This document shows positions 53,297 to 61,852 of a stretch of DNA of 64,000 nucleotides, one piece after another (position 1 is the first letter of the stretch; every line of letters begins with the position of its first letter). Source of the stretch: Gonocerus acuteangulatus (lineage: Eukaryota > Arthropoda > Insecta > Hemiptera > Coreidae); contig OX328123.1 of NCBI GenBank assembly GCA_946811695.1, positions 44,325,871 through 44,389,870 of the forward strand, in the 5' to 3' direction. The position numbers were made by a program, and so were the translations under genes. The notes beneath the pieces were generated by a model. The model saw nothing but the letters and a program-made list of their open reading frames with translations. It had not been told where the DNA came from and did not search any database.

Positions 53297-53346
53297 ATGA
53301 CTTATATATATATATACAAGCCATAGGTCAAAATAAATTAGTCACA
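53297..53346. promoter_or_regulatory. divergent promoter between virion and packaging genes
   Basis: Only 50 bp separate the two ORFs; CTTATATATATATATACAAG at 53301-53320 can serve as a TATA box in both directions, so the start at 53272 rather than 53296 is preferred for the leftward gene. Confidence 0.6.
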
Positions 53347-54033
53347 ATGAGATTAGTAGAACAAAAGGAACGATTTCCTTCAGTTGACGTTTTACCGTTG
53401 ATATCGGATAAAGAAGAGAAAAAGCATGGACCTCTACTACCAAATAGTATAAGAGGAGTGATTTGTGGTCCTAGTGGATGTGGAAAAACAAACGCTATGC
53501 TCAATCTTTTGCTTAATCCAAACGGTTTGAGATATGAAAACGTATACATATTTGGAAAAACTCTATCTCAACCCAAATATCGGTACTTGAGAAGCGTTCT
53601 AAACAGCGTTCCTGAAATTGGCTATTATACATTCGAAGATTCGAAAGAATTACCTCAAGACGTTAAGAGCAACTCTATTTGTATTTTTGATGATGTTACA
53701 ATGGAGGATCAAGACAATATTCGACGATATTTCAGCTATGGACGTCATAACTCTCTCGACTGTTTTTATTTAACGCAGAGCTATGTTTGCATTCCGAGAC
53801 ATCTCATTAGATGTAATTTGAATTTTCTTATCGTCTTTAAACAAGATGAATTGAATATTAAACACATTTATGATGAACATATTAGCAGTCCAGAGGTCAG
53901 TTTCTCGAAATTTAAAGATATTTGTGCGTTGTGTTGGAAAGAGCCTTTTGACTATCTTGTTATCGACAAGGGTACTAGTTTAAATGACGGGCGTTTCCGT
54001 AAGGGTCTAGATGTCTATATCGTGGATATATAA
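53347..54033 (+). CDS. A32-like genome-packaging ATPase (FtsK/HerA superfamily)
   Basis: 228 aa. Walker A GPSGCGKT (41-48) follows a hydrophobic strand RGVIC; Walker B ICIFDDV (111-117) has the paired Asp; a sensor-type Gln sits in FYLTQSYVCIPRHLIRCNLN (residue 144). The C-terminus WKEPFDYLVIDKGT is typical of Polinton and virophage ATPases. It pumps DNA into the preformed capsid. First gene of the rightward block, 31 bp before the next ORF. ATG at 53347 leaves a short acidic/basic leader before the P-loop, as in the family. Confidence 0.93.
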   Translation: MRLVEQKERFPSVDVLPLISDKEEKKHGPLLPNSIRGVICGPSGCGKTNAMLNLLLNPNGLRYENVYIFGKTLSQPKYRYLRSVLNSVPEIGYYTFEDSKELPQDVKSNSICIFDDVTMEDQDNIRRYFSYGRHNSLDCFYLTQSYVCIPRHLIRCNLNFLIVFKQDELNIKHIYDEHISSPEVSFSKFKDICALCWKEPFDYLVIDKGTSLNDGRFRKGLDVYIVDI

Positions 54034-54064
54034 GGGGGAGAAAGAGTAATCAGTCCTCATTATT

Positions 54065-55237
54065 ATGTCGCATTCGATACGTAGTGAAATTGTAAAGACA
54101 AGTGATGCTTTACGTAAAAAATTTCAAACGTTTAAAAGAGGAATGCAGGATATTCAAGAGGAAAGGCAAAGTCTTTTTGCTCCGGTGCTAGAACCTTTGG
54201 TAGATATACAACAACAGTTTCGTCAACAGCAGCTGCAGCCCCGACCTCGGGGATTCAAAAAAGAAAAGGAGGACGGGGACTGGGGAGAAACGAACGAGAC
54301 CCGATCTATGTGGTGGGATAATGAGTCTGCTTTAAGCCCGACCGGAAAAATCTTTCTCGAAACACCTGTTACAAAAAGAAAATCAAAAATATCAAATATT
54401 TTCAAAAGCCCCTCCAAAACCCCCCAAATTAAATCAGAAAACGTCGAAGTAACACCAACCTTTTCTCCCTCTCCCCAATCCTCCACAATTTATGCACGCT
54501 CTACTATCGCTCCAGAAGAAGAAGAAGAATTGTTCGAAACAGAAACCCCGCTTGCAGTAAAGGTTCGTGAATATGTTAAAACTCCACAAGGCGAAGATGA
54601 ACTAGAGCAGAATTTAAAATCCGCCGGACCGCTACAAAGACAATTTTTAGAAAAGTTGTTTAAAGGAGGACAAACAGATTTGGATTCCCGGTACGGTTTG
54701 CGAGTAATGCCGAACGGTCAATTAGCCATAGGCGATTCTACGAATATTGAGCTTTTTACAAACAACGATGATATCTCGATTAACGGTGTCGTTTACGATG
54801 GAACACCGGGGTTGTTAAAGCTATTATACCTCAAGAATCCAGAAGATTATACTGATGCGGATTTAAAAAACTATAAAAAGATTTTGCTTGCAACGAATGC
54901 TCACAAAAAAGGATACAGCGAAGAACGTGGATTGGGCGGAACTAGATCCATAAAATATAAGAAAGTAATTTCTCGACTGTTTTCATCACGCTATCTCAGC
55001 TCACTTACCTCATCCAGTAGTTCACCGGCTACTCATCGCAGACTTCGTTCTTATAATAAAAAAGGTACTGGCTTAATGCAAGAACATTTACCTATTTACG
55101 AACATTATGACGATCCAAACGAACTTGTCAACCGCCTCAGATTATTGATGGCGTCGACTGCAGCGGGTCACAATGGTCATGGAAATGAAATTGTATCGAT
55201 AATTGAAGAGTTGAGAGAAGAGAATATTATATATTAG
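54065..55237 (+). CDS. DUF8207-like Polinton protein
   Basis: 390 aa. The N-terminal half is charged, coiled (TFKRGMQDIQEERQSLF) and then disordered, rich in Ser/Pro/Thr and Glu. The conserved half contains LDSRYGLRVMPNGQLAIGDS, INGVVYDGTPGLLKLLYLKN, DADLKNYKKILLATNAHKKG and, at the end, LVNRLRLLMASTAAGHNGHG plus EIVSIIEELREENIIY. This matches, from memory, the DUF8207 family that recurs in arthropod Polintons; its role is unknown. Constant position next to the ATPase suggests a structural or packaging partner. Clean ATG at 54065. Confidence 0.8.
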   Translation: MSHSIRSEIVKTSDALRKKFQTFKRGMQDIQEERQSLFAPVLEPLVDIQQQFRQQQLQPRPRGFKKEKEDGDWGETNETRSMWWDNESALSPTGKIFLETPVTKRKSKISNIFKSPSKTPQIKSENVEVTPTFSPSPQSSTIYARSTIAPEEEEELFETETPLAVKVREYVKTPQGEDELEQNLKSAGPLQRQFLEKLFKGGQTDLDSRYGLRVMPNGQLAIGDSTNIELFTNNDDISINGVVYDGTPGLLKLLYLKNPEDYTDADLKNYKKILLATNAHKKGYSEERGLGGTRSIKYKKVISRLFSSRYLSSLTSSSSSPATHRRLRSYNKKGTGLMQEHLPIYEHYDDPNELVNRLRLLMASTAAGHNGHGNEIVSIIEELREENIIY

Positions 55238-55276
55238 TTCAATATTAACTTTTGCACTCAGTCACATTCCTCATAC

Positions 55277-55723
55277 ATGACGATAAACAAGTGTGGCTCC
55301 CATGTAACTAAAAAACATGTCAAGTATAAAACAAATTATTTTCCTTTTAGTTTGTTAAAGTCTGAACAACATATTGATGCAAATAAGTTACGTATTATTA
55401 ATGTAGCAAATCCTGTTTCTTCTACTGACGCGGTTAATAAAACATATTCAGACACCCTAGCAATTTTTTATACAGATTTAAAAAACTGGCCCGGTAATTA
55501 TATAAATGGGAACGGCAAGAGGCTTGCTAATTTCGCTCCACCTATTGACGGCTATGATGTGGTTACGAAAGATTTTTTAAATTCCAGTTCAATTACTCTA
55601 CAAAATGATACATATGATGCAATGAACAAAAGGATTACAAACGTTCTTGAACCACTTGCAAAAACGGATGTTGTGACATTGGGGTATCTGGAAAATATAT
55701 TGAAGAAAAATACACAGCTTTAG
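55277..55723 (+). CDS. fibre-like protein with three repeated tail-fibre-type motifs
   Basis: 148 aa. Three copies of an NKRIxNVxxPxxxxDVVTKxYL motif: residues 33-59 (ANKLRIINVANP...DAVNKTYS), 78-102 (GKRLANFAPP...DVVTKDFL) and 114-138 (MNKRITNVLEP...DVVTLGYL). This pattern is widespread in trimeric phage tail fibres and in other viral attachment proteins. The N-terminus (TKKHVKYKTNYFPF) could anchor it to the capsid. Between DUF8207 and the integrase, 7 bp before the latter. A receptor-binding fibre is an inference from the repeats; no C-terminal head domain is present. Confidence 0.7.
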   Translation: MTINKCGSHVTKKHVKYKTNYFPFSLLKSEQHIDANKLRIINVANPVSSTDAVNKTYSDTLAIFYTDLKNWPGNYINGNGKRLANFAPPIDGYDVVTKDFLNSSSITLQNDTYDAMNKRITNVLEPLAKTDVVTLGYLENILKKNTQL

Positions 55724-55730
55724 TAGTTAG

Positions 55731-56645
55731 ATGTCGGCGGTAAAGAAAGCAATTGTAGATGAATTGCATAGAAGCGCACGTAAATTTTATCCGAGAAGAA
55801 GAGTCGTTCTAAAAGGAGTAAACGATTTATGGCAAATAGATTTGGTTGAAATGTTACCCTATGCTAGACAAAATAAAGGCTACAAGTACCTATTAACAAT
55901 CATCGATTGTTTTACTAAATATGCTTGGGCTATACCGATAAAAAGTAAAACAGGAGATAATGTAGTAAAGGCGCTAGAAAAAATCTTGAAAGTAAAGGTT
56001 CCTAAAAATATTCAAAGTGATCAAGGAAAGGAATTTTACAACACAAAGTTTAAAACGTTGATGAAAAAACATGGAATTAATCATTATTCTACTTTTTCAA
56101 ACATTAAGGCTAGTATTGTTGAGCGATTTAACAGGACATTAAAATCAAAAATGTTTAAACAATTTAGTTTAAAAGGAAATTATAAATACTTAGACATCTT
56201 AACTGGTATTTTAGAAGAATATAATAAAGCTTTCCATAAAACTATTGGTATGAGGCCAATTGATGCTGAAAAAAGTGAAACCTATTTGTTAAAACATGTG
56301 TATTCCTCGCTTCCAAAAAATATAACAAAACAACGGTTTAAAGAGGGTGATTTCGTCAGGATTTCTAAACAAAAAACAGCATTTTCTAGAGGATATACCC
56401 CAAACTGGTCGGCTGAGATATTCAAAGTTGTCAAAGTTCAAAAGACTCTGCCTCATACCTATGTATTGGAAGACATGCTGAAACAACCAATTAAAGGATC
56501 ATTTTACAACGAAGAGCTACAAAAAGTAAAGTATCCTGACGCCTATCTTATTGAAAAAGTGTTAAAAAAGAAAGGAAATAAGTTGTATATAAAATGGCTA
56601 GGTTTAGATTCAAAATCATGGATAAATCAAAAGGATATTGTGTAA
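55731..56645 (+). CDS. Polinton integrase (retroviral-type DDE) with chromodomain
   Basis: 304 aa. Catalytic core: NDLWQIDLVEM (D37), YLLTIIDCFTKYAWAIPIKS, NIQSDQGKEFYN (D97), and ASIVERFNRTLKSK (E131), 33 residues after D97 by my count. A TAFSRGYTPNWSAEIFKVVK beta-barrel-like DNA-binding segment follows, then a chromodomain (about 271-304: DAYLIEKVLKKKGNKLYIKW, LGLDSKSW). It inserts the linear DNA with a 6-bp stagger, matching the CAAATC duplication. The N-terminal HHCC zinc domain is absent. A chromodomain can steer insertion to marked chromatin. The start, 7 bp after the preceding stop, has no promoter of its own. Confidence 0.95.
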   Translation: MSAVKKAIVDELHRSARKFYPRRRVVLKGVNDLWQIDLVEMLPYARQNKGYKYLLTIIDCFTKYAWAIPIKSKTGDNVVKALEKILKVKVPKNIQSDQGKEFYNTKFKTLMKKHGINHYSTFSNIKASIVERFNRTLKSKMFKQFSLKGNYKYLDILTGILEEYNKAFHKTIGMRPIDAEKSETYLLKHVYSSLPKNITKQRFKEGDFVRISKQKTAFSRGYTPNWSAEIFKVVKVQKTLPHTYVLEDMLKQPIKGSFYNEELQKVKYPDAYLIEKVLKKKGNKLYIKWLGLDSKSWINQKDIV

Positions 56646-56719
56646 TTGATTCTACTTTTAATAAATGTTTTTCTTTATTCAAGAAACCTTTATTACCCCC
56701 TCCCCCTCCTCTTAATTGG

Positions 56720-56763
56720 TCTATATCTATATATACAGCTGTGCACACATAAACATTTCAAGT
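56720..56763 (+). promoter_or_regulatory. TATA box of the DNA polymerase gene
   Basis: TCTATATATACAG lies about 30 bp before the ATG at 56764. The in-frame ATG-like start upstream (56716) falls in the TATA region, so 56764 is preferred. Confidence 0.55.
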
Positions 56764-59700
56764 ATGGATTGTAACCGGTGCGGTAAAACTTTCGCCTATG
56801 TCTCGAGTAGGAAACGTCACCAAGCTAAATGCGAATTATCGTGCATGCATTGCAAGCATGTTTTTGATAATCGTCATAATTTGGAGCGACATGAACAGTT
56901 CTGCAGTATTCCTAAGAAAAAGCCAAGAGGAGAACCTAGTTGTGATGAGTTGTTAGGTATGTTACCTGATAATGAAGGGGTTAATGAGTACGAAACAGCT
57001 TTTCAAAGTAGACTCAAATCTTACTTTATTAGATGTAAAGATAATTTTGATTTAATACAATTTTTAAATTCTGTTAAAAACAAAATAGTCACAAGAATTC
57101 GACATAGTGTTTTAGAACATAAAGCAATTAAATTTAATTTATCAGTTGATTGTTTTATGGGGAAAATAAATGGAGATGAGTTAAACATTGTCCTCAAAAC
57201 TAAAAATACTCCGGTTTTGCGTGAAACCGACATAGAAGAAACTGTCGGCAAACTGTTTTATGCATTAAATACGGAATTGGGAGAAATTCAGGTAAAGAAA
57301 AGTGGTTGGACATTACAGGCAATTGATGGTTTAAGATTAAAAATTAATAAATATAACCCTTTAAGAGGAAGCACATATATAGAGCTACCAAAGAAAATTG
57401 CTAATAAGAAAGCCTGTATAAATGTTCAAAATAACGATGAAAAGTGTTTTATGTACTCAATTTTAGCAAAGTTCGTCCAGAATATGCCTCAAAGGGTTTC
57501 TAAATACAAGAATCTTGGGTACAAATATGATTTTTCACAACTATCATTTCCTACTCCTTTAAAGGAGATATCAAAATTTGAACGCTTAAACAATATTTCA
57601 ATCAATGTTTTTAGTCTAGATGAGAAACTTAACATTTATCCACTAAAAGTCGTTGATGACGAGTTAGATGATCATCGGGACCTACTCCTAATTGATAATG
57701 AAAAAACTACTCACTATGTCTACATTAAAAATTTTGAAAAATTAGTAAGATCACAAATCACAAAGTCTGAACACAGAATTTTTATTTGTAAAAGATGTCT
57801 GACTCATTATTATTCTTTAGAGAAATTGATCAAACATAAAAATTTGTGTAACCAAAATATCCCAGCTCGCATTGAACTCCCTAGAAAACCATATGTTACG
57901 TTTGAACACGTTGAAAAAACTCTACGAGTACCTTATGTAATTTACTGTGATTTTGAGAGCGTTCTACGACCAATTCATGGTTGTCAGCCCGATCCTGATA
58001 GACAATATTCTATGAATTATCAGCTCCACGAACCTATGAGCTTTTGTTGTTACTTAAAAATGTCTGATGAAGTGTCTCACCTTGATACTAATTTACCCAC
58101 TCAGCCGTATGTGTATAGAGGGAAAGATGCGTCTCAACATCTTATGCAATACTTAAAGTATATTGGAGAAGAAGTGTCTACAATTTATTCAAGATCACTT
58201 CCAATGCAGCCATTAACTAATGAGAAGCAAATTATTATTAATTCTGCTACAAAATGTTATTTTTGCGATAAAGATTTTGTTACAAGTAACCCTGATACCG
58301 TTGATCAGCTAAGTGAATATGATAAGAAGGAAGCTTTAGATCAACGTCGAGTAATCGATCATAATCATATTACTGGTCGATTTCGATGTGTATCTCATTC
58401 TAAATGTAATTTAAGGTGTAGAACACCCAACTTCTTGCCTGTGCTACTTCATAATTTGACTGGCTACGACGCTCATCATATCGTCAGGCAGCTAGGATAT
58501 GATGACCAACAAATCAAAGTGATCCCGAATTCAGAAGAAAAATATATATCATTCAGCAAATCAGTGACGAAGAATTTGGAACTCCGTTTTCTAGACACAT
58601 TTCGCTTTATGCCCAGCAGTTTAGACAGTTTAGTGAAAACGTTGCCTGAACTACGTGAAATCTGTAAATTTTACTCATCAGAACACATTCCTCTACTAAC
58701 CCGAAAAGGAGTTTTTCCTTATGATTATGTTACAAACTGGGAAATATTGGAACAACAAAGCTTACCTGACAAAGAAGCCTTTTACAATAAATTGAATGAT
58801 TCCCCCATTTCTGATGAAGATTATGCTCATGCTCAGAATGTATGGTCAACATTTGGGTTTAAGACATTAGGTCAGTACAGTGATCATTACCTGATGACGG
58901 ATGTTTTGCTTCTTAGCGACATCTTTGAAACGTTTCGAGATTTAACACTTAAAACTCATAAGTTAGATCCATGTAATTATTTTACCTTACCAGGATTATC
59001 TTGGGACGCTATGCTAAGGTTTACAGGAGTGAAGTTACAATTATTGACAGATTATGATATGATATTGATGATAGAAAGAGGTATTCGTGGCGGTATTTGT
59101 CAAGTATCTCATAGATATCTCCGAGCAAATAACAAATATTTAAGTAATTATAACCCTAACGAAAAAACTAGTTTCATAGTGTATCAGGATTGTAACAACT
59201 TGTATGGATATGCCATGATTCAGCCTCTTCCTTATGAGGGATTTGAATGGGTAAATACCGATATTGATTTGAATAAATTAACTGAAAATGATGAATATGG
59301 TTATATTTTAGAAGTAGATGTGGACTATCCCGCTCAATTGCATGATTTACATAATGCTCTTCCATTTTTACCGGAAAATATAAAAATCGATAACCAAGTG
59401 AAGCTTGTACCACATTTAAACCCTCGAAGAAACTATGTTGTTCATTATTTAACCCTGAAACAGGCCATCAGTCACGGATTAATTCTTAAAAAAATTCATA
59501 GAGTTTTAAGGTTTCGTCAATCAGAATGGTTAAAACCTTATATCGAACATAATACTAAATTAAGGACGCAAGCGACTACTGATTTTGAAAAAGATTTATA
59601 TAAATTATACAATAACTCTGTTTTTGGGAAGACTATGGAAGATGTTAAAAAGCGAATGAATATGCAACTTGTTTGCAGTAGCAACAAAATTGAAAAATAT

Positions 59701-60375
59701 ATTTCTAAGCCAAATTTTGTTGATCGAATTATTTATGGAGAAAACCTTGCAGCAGTTCATTTATTGAAAGAAAGAATATTTATGAATAAACCTTTATACA
59801 TAGGATTAACAGTACTTGATTTATCGAAAACGGTTATGTACAAATACTATTATGATGTATTACTTTCAAAATACAGTCCTCAGAAATTGATGTTAAGCTA
59901 CGTCGATACTGACGGGTTTATAGCATTAATTGTATGTGAAAACATATTTAATGACTTTCAAGATATTATGGAATACTTAGATACGTCTAGTTATCCAAAG
60001 GATCATCCGTGTTACTCTGCTAAAAACAAGAAAGTGTTAGGAAAATTTAAAGATGAAGCAAACGGACATATTATCGAGGCATTTGTCGGGTTACGAGCTA
60101 AAATGTATAGTCTACTTATAGGAGATGAAGAAATAAAAAAAGCTAAGGGAGTAAAAAAAGCTGTGTTGAAAAATCAAATAAAATTTGAAGACTACATAAA
60201 TTGTTTGGAACAGAAGCAGGTTTTACGCCATCCGATGAAATTTATTCGTTCAACTCAACACAGAATTCATTCTTTAGAAATGAACAAAAAATCCCTTTGT
60301 TCTGATGATAATAAAAGAGTTATTTTAGAAGATAATATATCTAGTTTAGCGATAGGACATTATAAAACAGTGTAA
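56764..60375 (+). CDS. protein-primed family B DNA polymerase (Polinton pPolB)
   Basis: 1,203 aa from 56764. N-terminal C2H2 fingers (CNRCGKTF...RHQAKC, CMHCKHVF...RHEQFC) and another at about 57787 (CKRCLTHY). Exonuclease: Exo I IYCDFESVL (D at 57949, E at 57955), Exo II HNLTGYDAHHIV, Exo III YLMTDVLLLSD. An HNH-type insertion (CYFC...RRVIDHNHITGRFRC...CNLRCR, about 58255-58420) lies between Exo I and II. Polymerase: motif A YQDCNNLYGYAM (D at 59188), motif B KLYNNSVFGKT, motif C YVDTDG (59899-59916), and KxY-type LRAKMYSL. It replicates the linear genome from a protein primer bound at the ITRs. In motif C the usual Ser after DTD is Gly. No frame break. Confidence 0.95.
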   Translation: MDCNRCGKTFAYVSSRKRHQAKCELSCMHCKHVFDNRHNLERHEQFCSIPKKKPRGEPSCDELLGMLPDNEGVNEYETAFQSRLKSYFIRCKDNFDLIQFLNSVKNKIVTRIRHSVLEHKAIKFNLSVDCFMGKINGDELNIVLKTKNTPVLRETDIEETVGKLFYALNTELGEIQVKKSGWTLQAIDGLRLKINKYNPLRGSTYIELPKKIANKKACINVQNNDEKCFMYSILAKFVQNMPQRVSKYKNLGYKYDFSQLSFPTPLKEISKFERLNNISINVFSLDEKLNIYPLKVVDDELDDHRDLLLIDNEKTTHYVYIKNFEKLVRSQITKSEHRIFICKRCLTHYYSLEKLIKHKNLCNQNIPARIELPRKPYVTFEHVEKTLRVPYVIYCDFESVLRPIHGCQPDPDRQYSMNYQLHEPMSFCCYLKMSDEVSHLDTNLPTQPYVYRGKDASQHLMQYLKYIGEEVSTIYSRSLPMQPLTNEKQIIINSATKCYFCDKDFVTSNPDTVDQLSEYDKKEALDQRRVIDHNHITGRFRCVSHSKCNLRCRTPNFLPVLLHNLTGYDAHHIVRQLGYDDQQIKVIPNSEEKYISFSKSVTKNLELRFLDTFRFMPSSLDSLVKTLPELREICKFYSSEHIPLLTRKGVFPYDYVTNWEILEQQSLPDKEAFYNKLNDSPISDEDYAHAQNVWSTFGFKTLGQYSDHYLMTDVLLLSDIFETFRDLTLKTHKLDPCNYFTLPGLSWDAMLRFTGVKLQLLTDYDMILMIERGIRGGICQVSHRYLRANNKYLSNYNPNEKTSFIVYQDCNNLYGYAMIQPLPYEGFEWVNTDIDLNKLTENDEYGYILEVDVDYPAQLHDLHNALPFLPENIKIDNQVKLVPHLNPRRNYVVHYLTLKQAISHGLILKKIHRVLRFRQSEWLKPYIEHNTKLRTQATTDFEKDLYKLYNNSVFGKTMEDVKKRMNMQLVCSSNKIEKYISKPNFVDRIIYGENLAAVHLLKERIFMNKPLYIGLTVLDLSKTVMYKYYYDVLLSKYSPQKLMLSYVDTDGFIALIVCENIFNDFQDIMEYLDTSSYPKDHPCYSAKNKKVLGKFKDEANGHIIEAFVGLRAKMYSLLIGDEEIKKAKGVKKAVLKNQIKFEDYINCLEQKQVLRHPMKFIRSTQHRIHSLEMNKKSLCSDDNKRVILEDNISSLAIGHYKTV

Positions 60376-60889
60376 GAGTTTTAAAAGAATATTTTTCTTA
60401 AAGTCTTAAAACATTATCTTCAGCAAAATCTAGTAAAAAAACTTCTTTTGTCTTTATGTATATATCTTCACTTTTGAGAAAAAAACAAAACAAAAAACTT
60501 ACAGGGTTTCTATGAGGAAGCCTCTCCAAAATGAAATCTATGATGTCAGTGGATGTTCGTACTGACTCTAACGTGTGAAACTGCAACTTTTATATTGCTT
60601 GAGGAAGTAGATCAAGGATGTTATGCAATATGTTGGCGGAAAAACCTTCATTGTTTAACAATTAGCGAGTAAAAAAAAAGTATTAATTATGCATTAGATT
60701 GCATATATATGAAGCCTGGAAACCTGATCCGATAGTTCCACTTCACAGCCGCTGCAGTGAGTATTGCTTTATTACGTAAATGATTATCCTTCATGATTAT
60801 ATTTTCTCCGACTATGGAGAACAATGTGTATTTCATTTAAATATATTAAATAAAACAGAGAGTTTTTTTTTATTTTTGTTTTTATAGAA
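60376..60889 (+). promoter_or_regulatory. predicted promoter, 5' UTR exon and intron for the two right-end genes
   Basis: TATA-like GCATATATATGAAG at about 60699-60712; about 45 bp on, CTGCA|GTGAGT gives a consensus donor at 60757. TTTTTTTTTATTTTTGTTTT plus TATAG ends at 60887, two bases before the ATG at 60890, as a strong polypyrimidine acceptor. Predicted intron 60757-60887 (131 bp). Confidence 0.5.
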
Positions 60890-61456
60890 ATGGTTGGAGG
60901 AAATTTGAAAGTGTCAGATCCATATAATAGATATTTATGTGTGGTTATTGCTGGAACTTTGGTGTTTTGGGAGGACTTATCTAAGTATTTTAGTATAAAT
61001 GGTCGAATGGCTGATGATGGTGCCCGATTATGTTACTCTTGTAGTAATGATCTCCCTAATAAATTAAGGGGCGAGGCTTTATTTCCTCTTTTCATGCATA
61101 AATTTTATTATAAGGGTAACATTAGTACGCTAAGTTCTTTTAAATGTTACTTTTGTAATTACGAACTTTTTAAAATCAAATGTGTCACCTCTTGCTCGGA
61201 TTGCACACATCATTTAACACAAACCTTTGGTTCTTGTATAACTAACGGATCCTTAGTCAATTATGAATCAATTGATGCGTTAAATGAAGAAGTTCGAAAT
61301 GAGTTAGAAATAATGGATATTAAAGACATCACTTCTGTGGATCTTCGACCGAACTCATTATTTATAACAGATGAAATAAATACCTTATCATTACATTGTA
61401 ATGAAAGTTTTGGTGAGACTTGTTATTTTATTTTAAAATATAAATACTTAATATAA
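60890..61456 (+). CDS. Cys-rich uncharacterised protein (188 aa)
   Basis: Three CxxC-type pairs (LCYSCSNDLPNK, KCYFCNYELFKIKC, SCSDCTHHLTQTFGSC) suggest zinc-ribbon or treble-clef binding sites. The C-terminus (ITDEINTLSLHCNESFGETC) is beta-like. No family is recognised. Near the right ITR, downstream of the polymerase, and 27 bp before the small gene at 61484. A role in replication or transcription is suggested only by neighbours. The ATG follows a candidate splice acceptor by two bases. Confidence 0.7.
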   Translation: MVGGNLKVSDPYNRYLCVVIAGTLVFWEDLSKYFSINGRMADDGARLCYSCSNDLPNKLRGEALFPLFMHKFYYKGNISTLSSFKCYFCNYELFKIKCVTSCSDCTHHLTQTFGSCITNGSLVNYESIDALNEEVRNELEIMDIKDITSVDLRPNSLFITDEINTLSLHCNESFGETCYFILKYKYLI

Positions 61457-61483
61457 TATTATATGTTTTTTTGGGGTTTTTAG

Positions 61484-61789
61484 ATGAATCACGTATCTCA
61501 ACTTAACTCAATTAAAATTTCCGAAATTACCTCGGCAAAGAACTTGGAAATTGGAAAATCTTATGGTATTATTGGATTTCGAAAGGTAACCACAAAATTT
61601 GGGGAGAGAGCAGTATGTGATCTGGATAATCAATTATCCATTTATCTACCCACACGATTCAACGACTACATATTTCGCCATCTTTTAACCAACTATATTG
61701 ATAGAACTCTTCAACTTGTGTATAATGGAGAAGTTTGGTACGACAATAACACTTATTTCGATATTGTCTTCAAACCAATGTTTAAATAA
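61484..61789 (+). CDS. small protein, possible OB-fold single-strand DNA-binding protein
   Basis: 101 aa with an N-terminal strand-rich segment: IKISEITSAKNLEIGKSYGI, IGFRKVTTKFGERAVCDLDN and LSIYLPTRFNDYIFRH. The order 'motif Y.I, (K/R)xVxTKFGxxxVxDL, xxLPxRF' recurs in small proteins of Polintons and related viruses and has the look of an OB-fold (five short strands around a TKFG turn). I infer ssDNA binding at replication but cannot confirm it. Its ATG abuts a polypyrimidine-AG (TTTTTTTGGGGTTTTTAG, ending 61483), so it may be reached by alternative splicing from the donor at 60757. Confidence 0.7.
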   Translation: MNHVSQLNSIKISEITSAKNLEIGKSYGIIGFRKVTTKFGERAVCDLDNQLSIYLPTRFNDYIFRHLLTNYIDRTLQLVYNGEVWYDNNTYFDIVFKPMFK

Positions 61790-61852
61790 AAACCATTGTA
61801 ATTTTAAAGATTAATACATTATTTTGTTAAATATAATTTTTGAATGATTTAT

